A DNA stretch of 64,000 nucleotides from Prorocentrum cordatum (GCA_963575745.1 CAUYUJ010016160.1:828178-892177), one strand, 5' to 3'. Numbered from the stretch's first letter, positions 1-10,262 are shown. The notes: generated by a model from the sequence alone, not told the origin. Numbers and translations: made by a program.

Positions 1-79
1 GTGGCGACGCGCTCTGCTATCGATCAAGATCGCACATCTGCGGCTCGACCAAGATCTCCTAGTCGTGGCAGCCGTGTCT

Positions 80-560
80 CGAGGGCCACTTGGAGCCTCT
101 TGAGGGCCACTTGGAGCCTCTCGGGGTTTCTTGGGGACTCCTAGGGCCATTTTGGTGCCTCCTGGGGGCCTCCTGGGGGCCTCTTGGGCCCTTCTGGGGC
201 CGTCATGGAGCCCCCTTGCGCGCTTGTGGGACCCCTACTGGGGCTCGCTTGGGCTGCCTGGGGGGCCTCCCGGGCCGTCTTGGGCCCTTCTTGGGCCGAC
301 TTGGGGCCCTCTTGAGAGCCTCTGGGCCTGTTTTGGGGGCCGTGTTGGACACTGCGAAGGCCGAAGACGGGAAAATTGCACAAATTCACATTTTCCTGAG
401 GGAAGTGGGACAGATTTGCCGTCTGTGGGCACTCTTAGGAGGTGTCGGGAGGGCACGTTGGAGGCTTCTAGAGCCGTCTGTGGAACATATTGGATGTCTT
501 GGAGCGATGTTTCGGCCACTGAGGGCCCTCTTGGGCCGTCTGGGCTGCCGTTGGGTTTTT
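80..560. repeat. Degenerate CTTGGGCC-type repeat tract
   Basis: Imperfect iterations of a short motif close to CCTCTTGGGCCGTCTTGGGG run through this stretch. The same style of sequence recurs at about 38340-38880 inside an intron of the MKT1-like gene, so it is a dispersed low-complexity family. Open frames here are rich in Gly, Leu and Pro and differ in every phase, as expected of repeat DNA. Confidence 0.6.
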
Positions 561-1011
561 TATGAGCCCGCGATCGAGCTCTCCAGGGCGAGGGGCCGAC
601 CCGCAGTGAGCTGGAGCTCCGATTTTGCCACCAAAATTGACTAGGGACCCCCCCCACTTACCCCGGCAGAGGCACCCAGGCCCCCCCCCCCCCAGCAGAG
701 CTGAAGCTCAAGAACTGAGGTTCAGGCTATATCTGAGGGTCTTTGAAACTGACACGCCAGATCGGCGGATTTGTGTGTCCCTGGGCCCCTTCAAGTTCGA
801 GCGGTCAGGAGTTCTCCGCGGCGGCGTGTCCTTGCTACTACTGCTGCCCTCTGGCCGCTGGCGCCCAGGAGGGGGGAGGGAGGGGCCCGCAGGAGCTGCT
901 AGAGCGCCGGCTGCTGTGGCTGGCGCCGCACGCGGTGGAAGAGCTCGATTTGGAGCCCAGGCTGGGTGCCGCCCAGCTGGGATGGGCGCCGGGATTGCTA
1001 AGAGGGTAGAT
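561..1011. other. No recognisable gene
   Basis: GC-rich sequence with C and G runs around 640-690 and 860-890. Nothing coding is recognised. A short open segment near 880-980 reads like a helical peptide, but it has no family signature. Confidence 0.4.
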
Positions 1012-1248
1012 CTAGGCCTCCCAGATGGGTCGGAGTAGATGGGGTCGGAGACTCGCGCCGCATCGCCGATACATCGCCGATGCATCGCCGATGCATTGCC
1101 GATGCGGCTCGATGTGGAGCACAATGTTCCTCACGCCGACGGCGCCGATACATCGCTGACGTCGCCGATGCATCGCCGATGCGTCGGCGATGTATCGCCG
1201 ATGCGGCGCGACTCTCCGACCCTATCTTCTCGGACCCCATCTAGATGG
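1012..1248. mobile_element. GATGCATCG foldback element, copy 1 (family M1)
   Basis: The left end reads CTAGGCCTCCCAGATGGG then GTCGGAG twice; the right end carries the inverse, CTCCGACCC and CGGACCCCATCTAG. The interior is packed with ATCGCCGATG and CGATGCATCG units, themselves palindromic. Related copies lie at 39511, 40567, 60754 and 63312, with fragments at 57408 and 40956. No coding capacity, so probably a non-autonomous inverted-repeat element. Confidence 0.7.
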
Positions 1249-1314
1249 CTTTAAAGTATTACCCCAGTGCGACCCTACCTGGAAATTGGAGCCCTAGGAA
1301 AACAGCATTAGTTG

Positions 1315-1735
1315 CTCTGCTATGCTATGCTATGCCATGCTCTGCTGCGCTATGCTGTGCTATGCTATGCTATGCTATGATATGCTATGCTATGATGCGC
1401 TACGCTATGCTATGCTATGCTATGCTATGCTATGATATGTTGCGCGGTGCTATGCTGTGCTGTGCTATGCTGCGCTATGCTATGCTATACTATGCTATGC
1501 TATGCTATGCTGCGCTATGCTGTGCTATGCTGGGCTTTGCTATGATATGCTGTGCTGCGCTGTGCTGCGCTACGCTCTGCTATGCTATGCTATACTATGC
1601 TATGCTATGCCAAAGCTCGGCGAAGCTAGGATGCAGGTAAGCTAAGCTAAGACAAACCTGAGCTAAGATGAAGCTAAGCTGAACTAAGCTGACATCAGCT
1701 AAGCTAAGATGAGATAAGCAACGCTAAGCTAAGGG
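1315..1735. repeat. Pentanucleotide arrays (TATGC)n and (AGCTA)n
   Basis: Positions 1315-1612 are an imperfect TATGC/TGTGC/TGCGC array. Positions 1630-1735 continue as an AGCTA-type array. The open frame across it (Leu-Cys-Tyr-Ala-Met periodicity) is a product of the 5-bp unit and is not called. Compare the TTGCA/TTGCT array at 42400-43170. Confidence 0.9.
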
Positions 1736-2539
1736 AACGTCACTGGGGGAACCGCGAGGCGGATCCTGGGGGAACCGCCCGGGGCGGGGAGCACTGCCTG
1801 GCCCTTTAAGCATACAGGATAAGAACCCTTCTAGGCAGAGCCTAGGTAGGGAACAAGGGTTATTCATCAGTGCCCAGCGTGGTTTGATATTTGGCCCAGC
1901 CCGGCCCATCTTGCATGACCTGGGCGGGCATTTGTAACCCACTGCAGTGTTAGATGTTTCATCTCCCGTTTCAGACCCCCCCCGCGCCAAGAAAGAAACA
2001 CGACCGAAGGTTTTTAGTAGTTTTCTGCCTCCGTCCAGTTTCGGCACCGCCGCTGGAGGTCTTCCAGCGCCGGGAGGTGTCGGGAAAACCAGGTACCGTA
2101 GCATGCAGCCGATTCGCTTGATTCTCCATTTCTTGTTTATGCCTCTGACGTCGCGTTTCTCTCACAACGCGGACCTCCACATCGTCTCGGTGCCCTTTCT
2201 GGGCGACCATTATGTCATCCCCAGACTGTTTCTTGACCTGTTTCGGGCCCGGGAGGAGCCCCTGGAAGTCGAAAACGGCCAAGCGGTCGGAGGACGCGTA
2301 ATTAATGGGAGGGCGAGAAATTGGGGTGCAGCCAGGGCTGCAGAAAGGGCTGCCTTTCGGGCCCCTGAGGCCCTGTCGGGCCCAAGAGAGGGCCTTTGGG
2401 GCCCAGAAAGGGCACCTCTCTTCCCTCCCATTCGTCGCCCCCATCAATTCGCGCCCACATTGGTTTCCGTCGTGCTGCCGTCGCGACGAGAGTTCGCGAG
2501 GAGGTCTGGGTATGACCCGTCCGCCCAGGAGGCAGAGGA
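1736..2539. other. No recognisable gene
   Basis: Mixed-composition sequence without a recognised domain, splice pair or repeat partner in the window. Confidence 0.4.
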
Positions 2540-2735
2540 GGGTGGTGGTGTCGGCTGCGCGCCGGCGACGGCGGCAGCCTACGACGACGACAGCGCCGCC
2601 GACGACGACGACGGCGACGCCGCCGATGACGACGACGCAGACAAGCCACGACGCCGACGACGATGACGACGGCGCCGCCGACGACGACGGTGACGCCGCC
2701 GATGACGACGACGCAGACAAACGACGACGCCGACG
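2540..2735. repeat. (GAC)n-type triplet array
   Basis: Imperfect GACGAC/GCCGAC triplets. Frames give poly-Asp, poly-Thr or poly-Arg depending on phase, so no protein is called. Followed at about 2740-2780 by a short M1-like GCATCGCCGATC fragment. Confidence 0.85.
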
Positions 2736-3780
2736 CCGCGGGGCGCATCGCCGATCTATTGGCGATCATCGCCGACCACTGGGCCCCCCCGCGCTCCCCT
2801 GAAGCCGCGCACCGTGGGCCACTCTTGCCTACAGTCAACCCGCATAATAAGGATGGGCAACCTTACCAAGGGTACCCTTGCATCCTTGCCCATTCTGCCC
2901 ATCCTTGGCCACTCTCGCTGGCCTCGCCCCGCTCGAGGAGCCTCGAGATGGCATTCCAAGGCCCTCGCATCCTCACGGTGCGTCCTCGTGATGCTGGTTG
3001 GCTGCAGGGTCACTCTTGCGCGCAGCCCGGACTGGCTCCGAGAGGTCTCTGGTCGAAAGGGCCACCTTCAGGAGGGGGAGGGGGGGAGGAGCCCGGACTT
3101 CTTCGCGCTGCGACGGAAAAATCACGACGTGGGGTTCACGGCGTAGGTTCGTGCGGCGAAGGCGCGCCTTCGCAGGCGTTCCAGGTGACAAATTCTGCGA
3201 CGCGGAAGCAGCGAGGGACACGGTGACGCCTCTGGGCCCGACGGGATTCAGCCTTGAGCGATCGGGACCGCGATCGATTTCAAGGGTGAACGATCGGCGC
3301 GGTGACAAAAACCTTCTCGCGCGCCGACGCCGCACGAAGCTACCGTACACCGGTTCAGATTTGCCAGGCCTGGGTGCTTCGTAGCAGATATTCGGGATGA
3401 AGGAGCCGGCTTTGAGGAAGGTGTCGACACCTCTATGGTCCACGTTGGGGGGGATTTGTGACGTTGGGCGAATAGTGAAGAAGAAACATGGAATGAAGAA
3501 AGGAAGGAAGGAGGAGAGGATGGAGGGAAGAAGTAGAAGGGGAGCGGAGCAGGGTGCCGGGGGAAAGCAGGGAGGAGGAAGTTGGGGGAGGAGGGGGGGA
3601 GGGCCCGCATTCTCGGGGCCCCGTCGTTCGCTGGGCTGCGCGCGGAGTGTGAGTCCAAGTGGTCCTGAACCTCTGCTGCTGCTGCTGCTCGCCTCTGGCC
3701 GCCTCCCCCTCTCGCTCTCGCCCTCGCCGTCGCCGCCCTCGTCCTCGTCGTCGGCACCGTCCGCCGTGACCGCCCTCGCC
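2736..3780. other. No recognisable gene
   Basis: GC-rich unique-looking DNA. A purine-rich stretch (AGGAAGGAAGGAGG) covers about 3478-3600. Open frames occur on both strands but none carries a family motif. Confidence 0.4.
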
Positions 3781-3784
3781 GTCG

Positions 3785-3859
3785 TTGGCGCCGTCGCCGG
3801 CGGCGGCGCCATCGTCGTCGTCCCCCTCTCCGACGTCGGCAGCGGCGGCGGCGGCGGCG

Positions 3860-3898
<39 letters not shown>

Positions 3899-3965
3899 TC
3901 ATCACCGTCGGCGCTGCCATCCGCGGCGTCGTCGGCGGCGGCGGCGCCGCCACTGCTGCCGGCGG
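3785..3965. repeat. (GCC/GTC)n triplet array
   Basis: GGCGGC and GTCGTC triplets giving poly-Gly, poly-Ala, poly-Val or poly-Ser according to phase. Confidence 0.85.
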
Positions 3966-4149
3966 CGCCGCCGCCGGTGTCTCGGAGAGGCCGCCGCCGG
4001 GCCACAAGCACGGAGGGCCGCTGCTCACGCTGGGCACCAGCCCGGGCGCGGTGCCCACGCTGGCGGGCGCCATCGCGCGGAGACCGCGCCTCGAGACGCC
4101 GGGGCCGGCGGTGGACGATTGACGCAACGACGACGACCACCACGACGAC

Positions 4150-4262
4150 CACGGAGGAGGAGGAGGAGGAGGAGGAGGAGGAGGAGGAGGAGGAGGAGGG
4201 AGGAGGAGGAAGGAGGAGGAAGAGGAGAGGGAGGAGGAAGAGGAGGAAGGAGGAAGGGAGAC
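4150..4262. repeat. (GGA)n purine microsatellite
   Basis: Nearly pure GGA/GAG triplets, one of about a dozen TCC/GGA arrays in the window. Confidence 0.9.
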
Positions 4263-4554
4263 AATGAAATCCAAGGGCTATGGGGGGAAAGGGAAAGGGG
4301 GGCTTGCGAAATCTGCTGCGTGCAGCGCGTTAAGGCTCCGCCGCTGTGCGCAATCCTCGACACGTTGGCGCCTCTGGGGCCGGGGAGCGCGAGGAAGACC
4401 AGCTACGGCAGGCTTGCGTCGTGCCGATGCAGCGGCGACCCTGCCGCGGGCGTTCGAGGTTGAGCCCCGCTGGTGGCGCAGCATCGGCCGATATGGGAAG
4501 ATCTGCGATCGACAAGCAGCCGAACGCTCCAGCGCCGGAAGCCGCCGGAGACTA

Positions 4555-4732
4555 CTCCAGATTTCGTAATAAAGGGAGGGGGGTCTCATTTCGGGGGGGG
4601 TCTCTTCCAGGCTATCTTGGAGGGCCTGGGGGGTCTGGGGACGATGTTTTGGAGGGTTCTCCCACGGGGGTGGTCTGAAATGGCTTGTCTTGGAGGGTCC
4701 AGACCCCCTCCCTTTTATTACGAAACCTGGAG
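4555..4732. mobile_element. TA-flanked foldback element, copy 1 (family M2)
   Basis: Starts CTCCAGATTTCGTAATAAAG and ends with the inverse complement, TTATTACGAAACCTGGAG, each end followed inward by matching GGGAGGGGG / CCCCCTCCC. TA lies directly outside both ends (4553-4554 and 4733-4734), the target duplication typical of Tc1/mariner-type transposition. A second full copy with TA flanks is at 45493 and a truncated inverted one at 33641. Non-coding. Confidence 0.85.
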
Positions 4733-4861
4733 TACCAGAAGACCGTCAGAAGACGGTCAGAAGACCACCAGAGACCGCCGACGTCGGCCCCGGAGCGATG
4801 GGGGCAGCAGGGCAGATCGCCCAAGGTCGAACGATGCCGTCGGTGTCAGGCACCACCGCGC

Positions 4862-4897
4862 GGGTCGACACGACACGAGCTCGTGTCGTGTCGACCC
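4862..4897. repeat. Perfect 36-bp palindrome
   Basis: GGGTCGACACGACACGAG is followed directly by its own reverse complement with no spacer. It lies in the right half of the 4405-4935 repeat, whose partner near 6710 has a decayed version. Confidence 0.9.
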
Positions 4898-5069
4898 AGG
4901 GACATAGCCTGTCCCACGGCAACACCTTTCGCCCGCCACTGGGGGTCCGCCTTGTGGGGGGCCAGCCCTCTGGGGGTCGAGGACGCAGCAGACCCGAAGC
5001 TGCCCTTGCATCTTCGGGGGGCCTCGCCTGTCCCCCACACTAGTGTCCTGTCTTGTGCCAGACGCGGGC

Positions 5070-5192
5070 TCGATGCGGACTCGACGCGGATCCGGCGTGG
5101 ATCCGACGCGAATCCGACACGGACTCGGCACGGATTCGGCACAGATCCGACGAGTCCGACACGGATTCGACACGGATTCGACGCGCAAAGGG
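5070..5192. repeat. Minisatellite, ~10-12-bp GACACGGATTC-like unit
   Basis: About ten imperfect units alternate GACTCGACGCGG and ATTCGACACGG forms. Peptide periodicity in every frame follows from the repeat. Confidence 0.8.
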
Positions 5193-5239
5193 CCGCGACG
5201 GGACAGACAAGATCCCCCGAGGATGCGACATAACCGCAG

Positions 5240-5297
5240 GAGCCTGTTGCTCACGAAGCTCAGCCTCCGCTCCAACGAGATCGAGGACAAGGACGCC
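5240..5297 (+). CDS. Leucine-rich-repeat exon (RNI/NLRC3-type), partial
   Basis: The frame reads SLLLTKLSLRSNEIEDKDA, one leucine-rich repeat with the LxxLxLxxNxI pattern of RNase-inhibitor/NLRC3-like proteins. A CCGCAG acceptor-like sequence ends at 5239. The repeat stops abruptly and no clear GT donor was found, so the right edge is uncertain. The same kind of unit lies on the same strand at 9605, 12556 and 29837, suggesting exons of one protein or relics of a duplicated family. LRR domains of this class bind proteins; the specific role cannot be told. Confidence 0.5.
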
Positions 5298-5428
5298 CCG
5301 CCCGGGTCCCCCCGAGGCGCTTTCGGGCAGCTCGCTCCCGGCGGGCGCCGAGGCACCGCCTGTCCTATCCGTGGCATCGTTCGGACGTGTCGAAGACCAT
5401 CGAGGAGTATCCTGGGCCATCGTGCTTC

Positions 5429-5614
5429 GGCAGCAAATCATGGGAGCCTTGTGTACCCTTTTAACTCTGTCTTTAGCGTCGGCCAGCGTCGATGAGCGTC
5501 TGGTAGTCGACGAGCTAGCGCCGATTTAGCTTCGGCTAGGGTCGATTTAGCGTCGATGAGCGCTGATTCGCAAGAGCCGACAAGATGATATGAGAGGCTC
5601 CCACGAGTTGCCAC
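5429..5614. mobile_element. GTCGATTAGC-rich element, copy 1
   Basis: Left end GGCAGCAAATCATGGGAG; right end GGCTCCCACGAGTTGCCACC, imperfect inverses. The interior has repeated GCGTCGAT/TTAGC motifs. The second copy is at 30305-30524 with the same ends and a shared AATCATGGGAG. Non-coding. Confidence 0.7.
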
Positions 5615-6020
5615 CGAAATAATCGTGCGACAAATCTCACGGGGAATGGATGTCCAAGCGATGGCGGGTGTCCTCATACGAGCCCGCAGGGAAAGAAGCG
5701 GCCTGCGCCCGGCAGGGATCCCAAGGGGGATTTACCTACCTTGATACAGGGAGACTTCGGGTCGGACGAACGGGGGGGCTGGCGGAAAACAAGTTACGAC
5801 ATCTGCGGCGTGCAGCTGGCTTGGGCCCCGCCGCCGAGCGCAGAGGGACCCCACGGGGCTGCGCCGCGGGATCTGGCGCGCTTTCGCGAGGCCTCTCCGA
5901 CGCAGAGGAGGAGCTCGAGTCGGCCTCCGGAGGCGCGAGGCGACAGCGCCTCAGACCTCGGGGCGGAGGGCCGTAGCATGCCCCTGGCAGGCTCCAGACC
6001 GCCGTCTTACCACTCGCCTT
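5615..6020. other. No recognisable gene
   Basis: GC-rich open frames on both strands without motifs. Nothing supportable. Confidence 0.35.
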
Positions 6021-6213
6021 ATGTCGGGCGTGTCCCCCTACAGGGGGATGTTCGACGAAAAATGCAAAAAACTAACCCCAACATAATCCAAAAAAGGTCA
6101 ACAAATACAAAGAAAAAATCCCCAGACTATTTTTGCATCATTTGTTTGATTATTTTGGGAGTATCTTTAATTCTTCGTCGAAAATCCCCCCATGTGGGGG
6201 GAGGCCCGACTTG
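6021..6213. mobile_element. Foldback element with AT-rich core
   Basis: Left arm TGTCGGGCGTGTCCCCCTAC then AGGGGGAT and TTCGACGAA; the right arm is the inverse, TTCGTCGAA, ATCCCCCC and GAGGCCCGACTT. The core is unusually AT-rich. Solo arms resembling the left end occur near 27709-27735 and, inverted, near 62645-62675, so it is a dispersed family. Confidence 0.7.
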
Positions 6214-7720
6214 ACACTCGCCTTGGAGCTCTGTCGGTCTGTCGGCTCGGCGGCGCTGTCGGCTCTCGAAGGGGCCGCTCGGTCGCCCTCCTGACTTGTA
6301 GCCGACCGGGGGGCCGAGGTGGCCCAGCACTGGTCTTGGCCATCAGAAAAATTGGCGAAGAGGTTCGAGATGGTGGGTCTGGGAAGCCTTTTTGTCTTTT
6401 TCGGACTCTGGGGGACATTATCGGCCCCCGGGACCGTCGAACATGGATTCGTGGTGAAACGCTGCGCCAGGTGGACCCGGGGAGGGTTCGGGGGAGCGAT
6501 TTTGAGCGGCATCCCCCCATCCGAGCCTGTAGGGACAGATTCGGTAGGTTCGCGTCGTGCCGACCAGCCGCGACTCCGCCGCCGGCGTTCAGCGTTGAAC
6601 GCCGCCAGCGACCCAGAATCGGCCGATGATGAACGATCTGACGTTTCGCAAACGGCCAATCGTTCAAGGTTGACCGATCCTCGCGGTGTCAGGAACCAAC
6701 GCTGGTGTCGACACGACGCGAGCTTGTCGTACGGCGACACATTTCGTCTGCTAGTGGGGGTCAGCCCTTTTATATGTGACAAGTAAAGGCCGATTAGATT
6801 CCTGTGATTATCTTTGTTCAGGGCCGCATTGTCTCAACAAATATGTCCTCCGCAGGTTTTCCTGAGCAGTTCTTTCGGACATCATTCCACCAGTCCAGCG
6901 TTTCTGTTCAGAAGCGATGTTTTCCTTAGGTTGCCATTCGCTGACTCTCACCCTCAGATGTCTGACCCGCTCGTGGCCGCATGTTGAACCTGCGGCCACG
7001 AGCGTTTGCTTGGCGTGTCGTGCCGCTGGCTTCGGCTCACCGCGCCTCGGCGCAGCACGCCAGGCTCGCCCCAGTGCCCAAGCGTCAGCGCTCCGAGCTA
7101 TTCTCGGCCGCCCGCCTCACGTCAGCGAACGACGCGCTGTCAGCTTACACCGTGTCGCGGGAGAAGTGCCCGGACCAGCCGTTCCTATCATTTCCAGCCT
7201 GGGCCCGTTGTCTTTCAGTCTTCCCAGGTCTGCCTCCCGGTGGTTTCGGGTTCGTCTCCGTCCCTGCCGTTTCTTTTCTTGCCCTGGCCAGCTCCACTTC
7301 CACGGGGCTCGCGACGTCCACTTTTTCTGGCTTCTCTGTGCCGCTGTATCTGGCCCCGCTTGGCTACATGCTCCCCTCCCCTTCTCTCCTCTTCCTCCGC
7401 GGTCGGCTGCTGCATCGTGGAGCCCCCTTCATTCGGGAAGCCGCCTGCATACTACCTCTGATTGTGGAAGGCGGTTTAGAGAGGAGGCATGTTGCCAAGT
7501 AGTTCCCAGATAACTGGTTAACGTTACAACACGACCGTGCCGCAACTATGCGCACATCACCATAGCCAGGTTCGAAGTGTACTTGGCACGCGGTCAATGT
7601 ATTGTTGTTGCGAATACGCTTGGAGGCGCGGACATGTTCTTCGCGGTGAGAGTGTATCTTCGATTGTAAAGGAAGAGGGGCGGCCGCCGCGCCAGGATGC
7701 CGGCTACAGCTTTTTTTTGT
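6214..7720. other. No recognisable gene; partner of the 4.4-4.9 kb repeat
   Basis: Positions 6540-6760 are the uninterrupted counterpart of the repeat at 4405-4935. The rest, including long frames at 6917-7513, has no recognised motif and is open in several phases at once. Confidence 0.4.
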
Positions 7721-7721
7721 T

Positions 7722-7768
7722 ATCTCTCTATATCTTTATGCATATTTCTTTCTCTCTCTCTCTCTCTG

Positions 7769-7799
<31 letters not shown>

Positions 7800-7880
7800 T
7801 TCTATACATATATATATATGAATACATATATATATATACACATATCTGTATATTTATATATATATATACATATGAATGTA
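7722..7880. repeat. (TC)n and (TA)n microsatellites
   Basis: A pyrimidine TCTC run at about 7750-7803 is followed by a TATATA tract to about 7872, rare AT-rich sequence in this window. Confidence 0.95.
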
Positions 7881-8645
7881 TAAGCACACTGGGGAGTGGC
7901 GCGGGGGAGTCTTATGGGGGAGTCCCATCAGCACATGGGAGGGCTCCGTGGCCCACATCTTGCCGATGGGCCCGGACACCGCGAAACGGAGCGGCGCAAG
8001 GCCGCCCGGGCTGGGCCGGGCGCGAGCGAGGCGGACCGCGCCCCGCACTGCCCCGTGGCGCAGAGTTCCTCCCCGGGGGGGCCGCGCGCGCGCGGGGCCC
8101 CTGGCGGGGGCGGCCCGCGCCGTGCGTCCTCTCTGGGCCGCGCCTCTGGGGGAAAGCCGGAACGGCCGCTCGGCGGGGGCGCGCCCGCCGGGGGGGGCGC
8201 CACGCAGACGGGAGCGCGCCCGCGGGGGGAGCGCCGGACGGGCTTCGCGGAAGGAGCGCGCCCACTGGGCGCGCGCTGGCGAGGCTCCCTGGCGAAGGGA
8301 CCATAAAACAACGTTGACAAGCAAACGCACGCACCCCTGGAGTTTTCAGGGACGCCCCGCGGCGGTGGAGATCTGTGTAGCGCTTTAATGATTTAAGGTG
8401 TTGCGCATGTATTCGGCCAGGGAATCCGATTCGCCATGAAGAAGGCATGACACATGCCTCTGAGATGCGTTTCCACTGCCCGGGGGCTCCAGGCGACAAG
8501 ATTTGTTGGGAAAACATGGAAGACCATTTCGCCCGGACATTTCTGGGGGCTCCCGCCCCGCGCGGGGCACCTCGCAGGTTTGCCTTCGTGGTCCCCTCCC
8601 GCAGTGGATTCCCGCATGATGCTCTCCTCTAGAACGCCCCGTGCG
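7881..8645. other. Very GC-rich block, no recognisable gene
   Basis: Positions 7970-8300 are extremely GC-rich and open in five frames, so frame length is uninformative. GGGGGAGTC motifs at 7904-7925 are the inverse of the GACTCCCCC motifs at 8690-8760. Confidence 0.4.
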
Positions 8646-8649
8646 ACAT

Positions 8650-8815
8650 CCACGTAGGGAGTCCTCTCCCACAAAAGTGCCCCGTAGGACTCCCCCATGG
8701 GATTTCCACTAAAAGACTCCCCCATAGGTCTCCCCCACAGGACTCCCCCATGGCCCACGACTCCTCCATCCATAGGACTTCCCCATAGGCCTCCCCTAGA
8801 AACTTCCCCAAGAGG
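8650..8815. repeat. Short tandem repeat, ACTCCCCCATAGG-like unit
   Basis: Seven or more imperfect units. The inverse motif GGGGGAGTC lies about 750 bp to the left. Confidence 0.7.
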
Positions 8816-9457
8816 GGCCGCCCGCGCGTAGGGATCGTTGAACGCATTCGATGGCACATTTTGGTAATTTGTATTTGTCATATCTCCAGGGCCGAGGTCT
8901 GGAACATGAGTACATCAAAGGAAAACAATACGAATCCAATGGAAGGACTGTTAAAGTGGCCCTTTTCCAGCGGGCTGATTCCTTCTTTGTTGACTTATGA
9001 GTCGCTCCGACCTCTGCTTCTGGGGGGCTGCCCTCGGGTCCCTCTGGGATCAACAGGGAACGGTCCCAGGGTCCTAGGGACTGCCCTCTGGGGCCCACGG
9101 ATTGAGACACCACCACGTTGAAAGTCTGGGCCCCAGTTTCTTTTCCATCCCCTACTAACCTCAATTTCCCTCGCCTCTTTTCAATGTTGCGACAGTGGCC
9201 ACCCTGGCTCCGCCTCCAGTTCTGTGCTTCGGGAATGGCTGTGGCTTGCGGGGGCCAGCCTCCTGACGTCTCCTGCCGTTGTACTCCTGTCCATGTGCGC
9301 GTCTGCCGCGCCATGGTCTCCCCAGAAGCGCTCCATGCAGCCGTCGATACCCCCCAGTGGCCGATTTTCTTCGGTGTTCGCTCGTGTCAGAGCCTGCGTG
9401 AAGACCGCGCCCTCGGATCGTTTGCATGGTCGGTCTCTCTTCCAAACTTTCGGAAAG
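8816..9457. other. No recognisable gene
   Basis: Unique-looking sequence with no domain or repeat partner. Confidence 0.35.
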
Positions 9458-9500
9458 TATGGGCAAGGTGGGGAAAGTTACTTTCCCCACCTTGCCCATA
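9458..9500. repeat. Perfect hairpin, 21-bp arms, 1-nt spacer
   Basis: TATGGGCAAGGTGGGGAAAG plus T forms the left arm. A single T follows, then the exact reverse complement. It lies about 105 bp before an LRR exon. It could be a minimal foldback insertion or an RNA hairpin. Confidence 0.9.
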
Positions 9501-9604
9501 TTCCAATACCGGTACGGCAGAGGTTGCCGTCATGTTGCCTTGGTCTCCGGATCTGCTCGCGCAGTCTTTCCACACTCAGCCTTCCTTCAGTGCGGCCGCC
9601 ACAG

Positions 9605-9706
9605 GACGGCGTTCGGCTAGCGATGGCCATCCGATTGTGCAACAGCCTTCGCAGCGTCGACCTCAGCAACAACATGCTGAAATCGGAGGCCCGGCTCAGC
9701 CAGTAA
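9605..9706 (+). CDS. Leucine-rich-repeat exon (RNI/NLRC3-type)
   Basis: After a plausible acceptor (GGCCGCCACAG, ending 9604) the frame reads DGVRLAMAIRLCNSL then RSVDLSNNMLKSEA: helix, then the LxxLxLxxN strand of a ribonuclease-inhibitor-type repeat. A GTAATT donor-like site lies at 9702 (CA|GTAATT). Same strand and class as the units at 5240, 12556 and 29837. Protein-binding scaffold; function otherwise unknown. Confidence 0.6.
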   Translation, partial: DGVRLAMAIRLCNSLRSVDLSNNMLKSEARLSQ

Positions 9707-10180
9707 TTTGGCCACGCCGAGGAGGCGAAGGGAGAGTCAGATTTCGGCACCCATCGTGATGAGGACCTGGACGCTGCCGACCCCGTCTCGATAAGGGATC
9801 GTCCGAGCCGGATCGATCCGCGAGGAGGAGGAGGAAGAGAGGAAGAAGAAAAAGAAGATGAAGAAGGAGTGGGCCGTCCCGGGCGCGGCGCCGTTCGAGC
9901 CTTCACAGTGATTTGCAGAGTCTTGGGCGCCATCGATTGGATAAGAGAACGTGGTGCGTGAGGAGGAGCGGGAGGAGCAGGAGGGAGGCGCAGAGGGGGG
10001 ACGCAGAAGGAGGGGCCCGAGGGGGCTTCGCCTGCAGAGAGGGCGGCGGCTGTGCAGAGGCCGCCCCCCGCCCCCCCCCCGGTGCCGTCCCCGGAGGGGC
10101 AGGTGGGAGCACGGCTCGGGCAACTGCGCGCGCGGGTTCCCACGCCCAAGCAGGCGCAGGTCTATGCCGAGTGGCCCGCG
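9707..10180. other. No recognisable gene
   Basis: Contains a short AGGAAGAAGAAAAAG purine run near 9820-9870. Nothing else supported. Confidence 0.35.
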
Positions 10181-10182
10181 GT

Positions 10183-10262
10183 ATCCTCCTCCTCCTCCTC
10201 CTCCTCCTCCTCCTCCTCCTCCTCCTCCTCCTCCTCCTCCTCCTCCTCCTCCTCCTCCCTTC
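10183..10262. repeat. (TCC)n microsatellite
   Basis: Almost pure TCC triplets. The long frames crossing it on both strands are discounted. Confidence 0.95.

Larger units (their letters stand above)
4405..4935. repeat. Dispersed repeat with partner at ~6540-6760, split by a foldback element
   Basis: Both sides match the region 6540-6760: the left side shares a GCGTCGTGCCGA start and an ATCGGCCGAT segment; the right side shares GGTGTCAGG followed by GTCGACACGAC. The foldback element at 4555-4732 sits between the matching halves, so it is the younger insertion. No coding function recognised. Confidence 0.6.

Noticed and set aside
880-1000. Possible LRR-like exon (helical stretch with EELDLE)
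   Set aside because: Only one weak LxL-like match, no flanking repeat unit and no splice support.
1245-1640. Cys/Tyr/Ala/Met/Leu-rich 131-residue frame
   Set aside because: Five-residue periodicity equals the pentanucleotide array; not protein-like.
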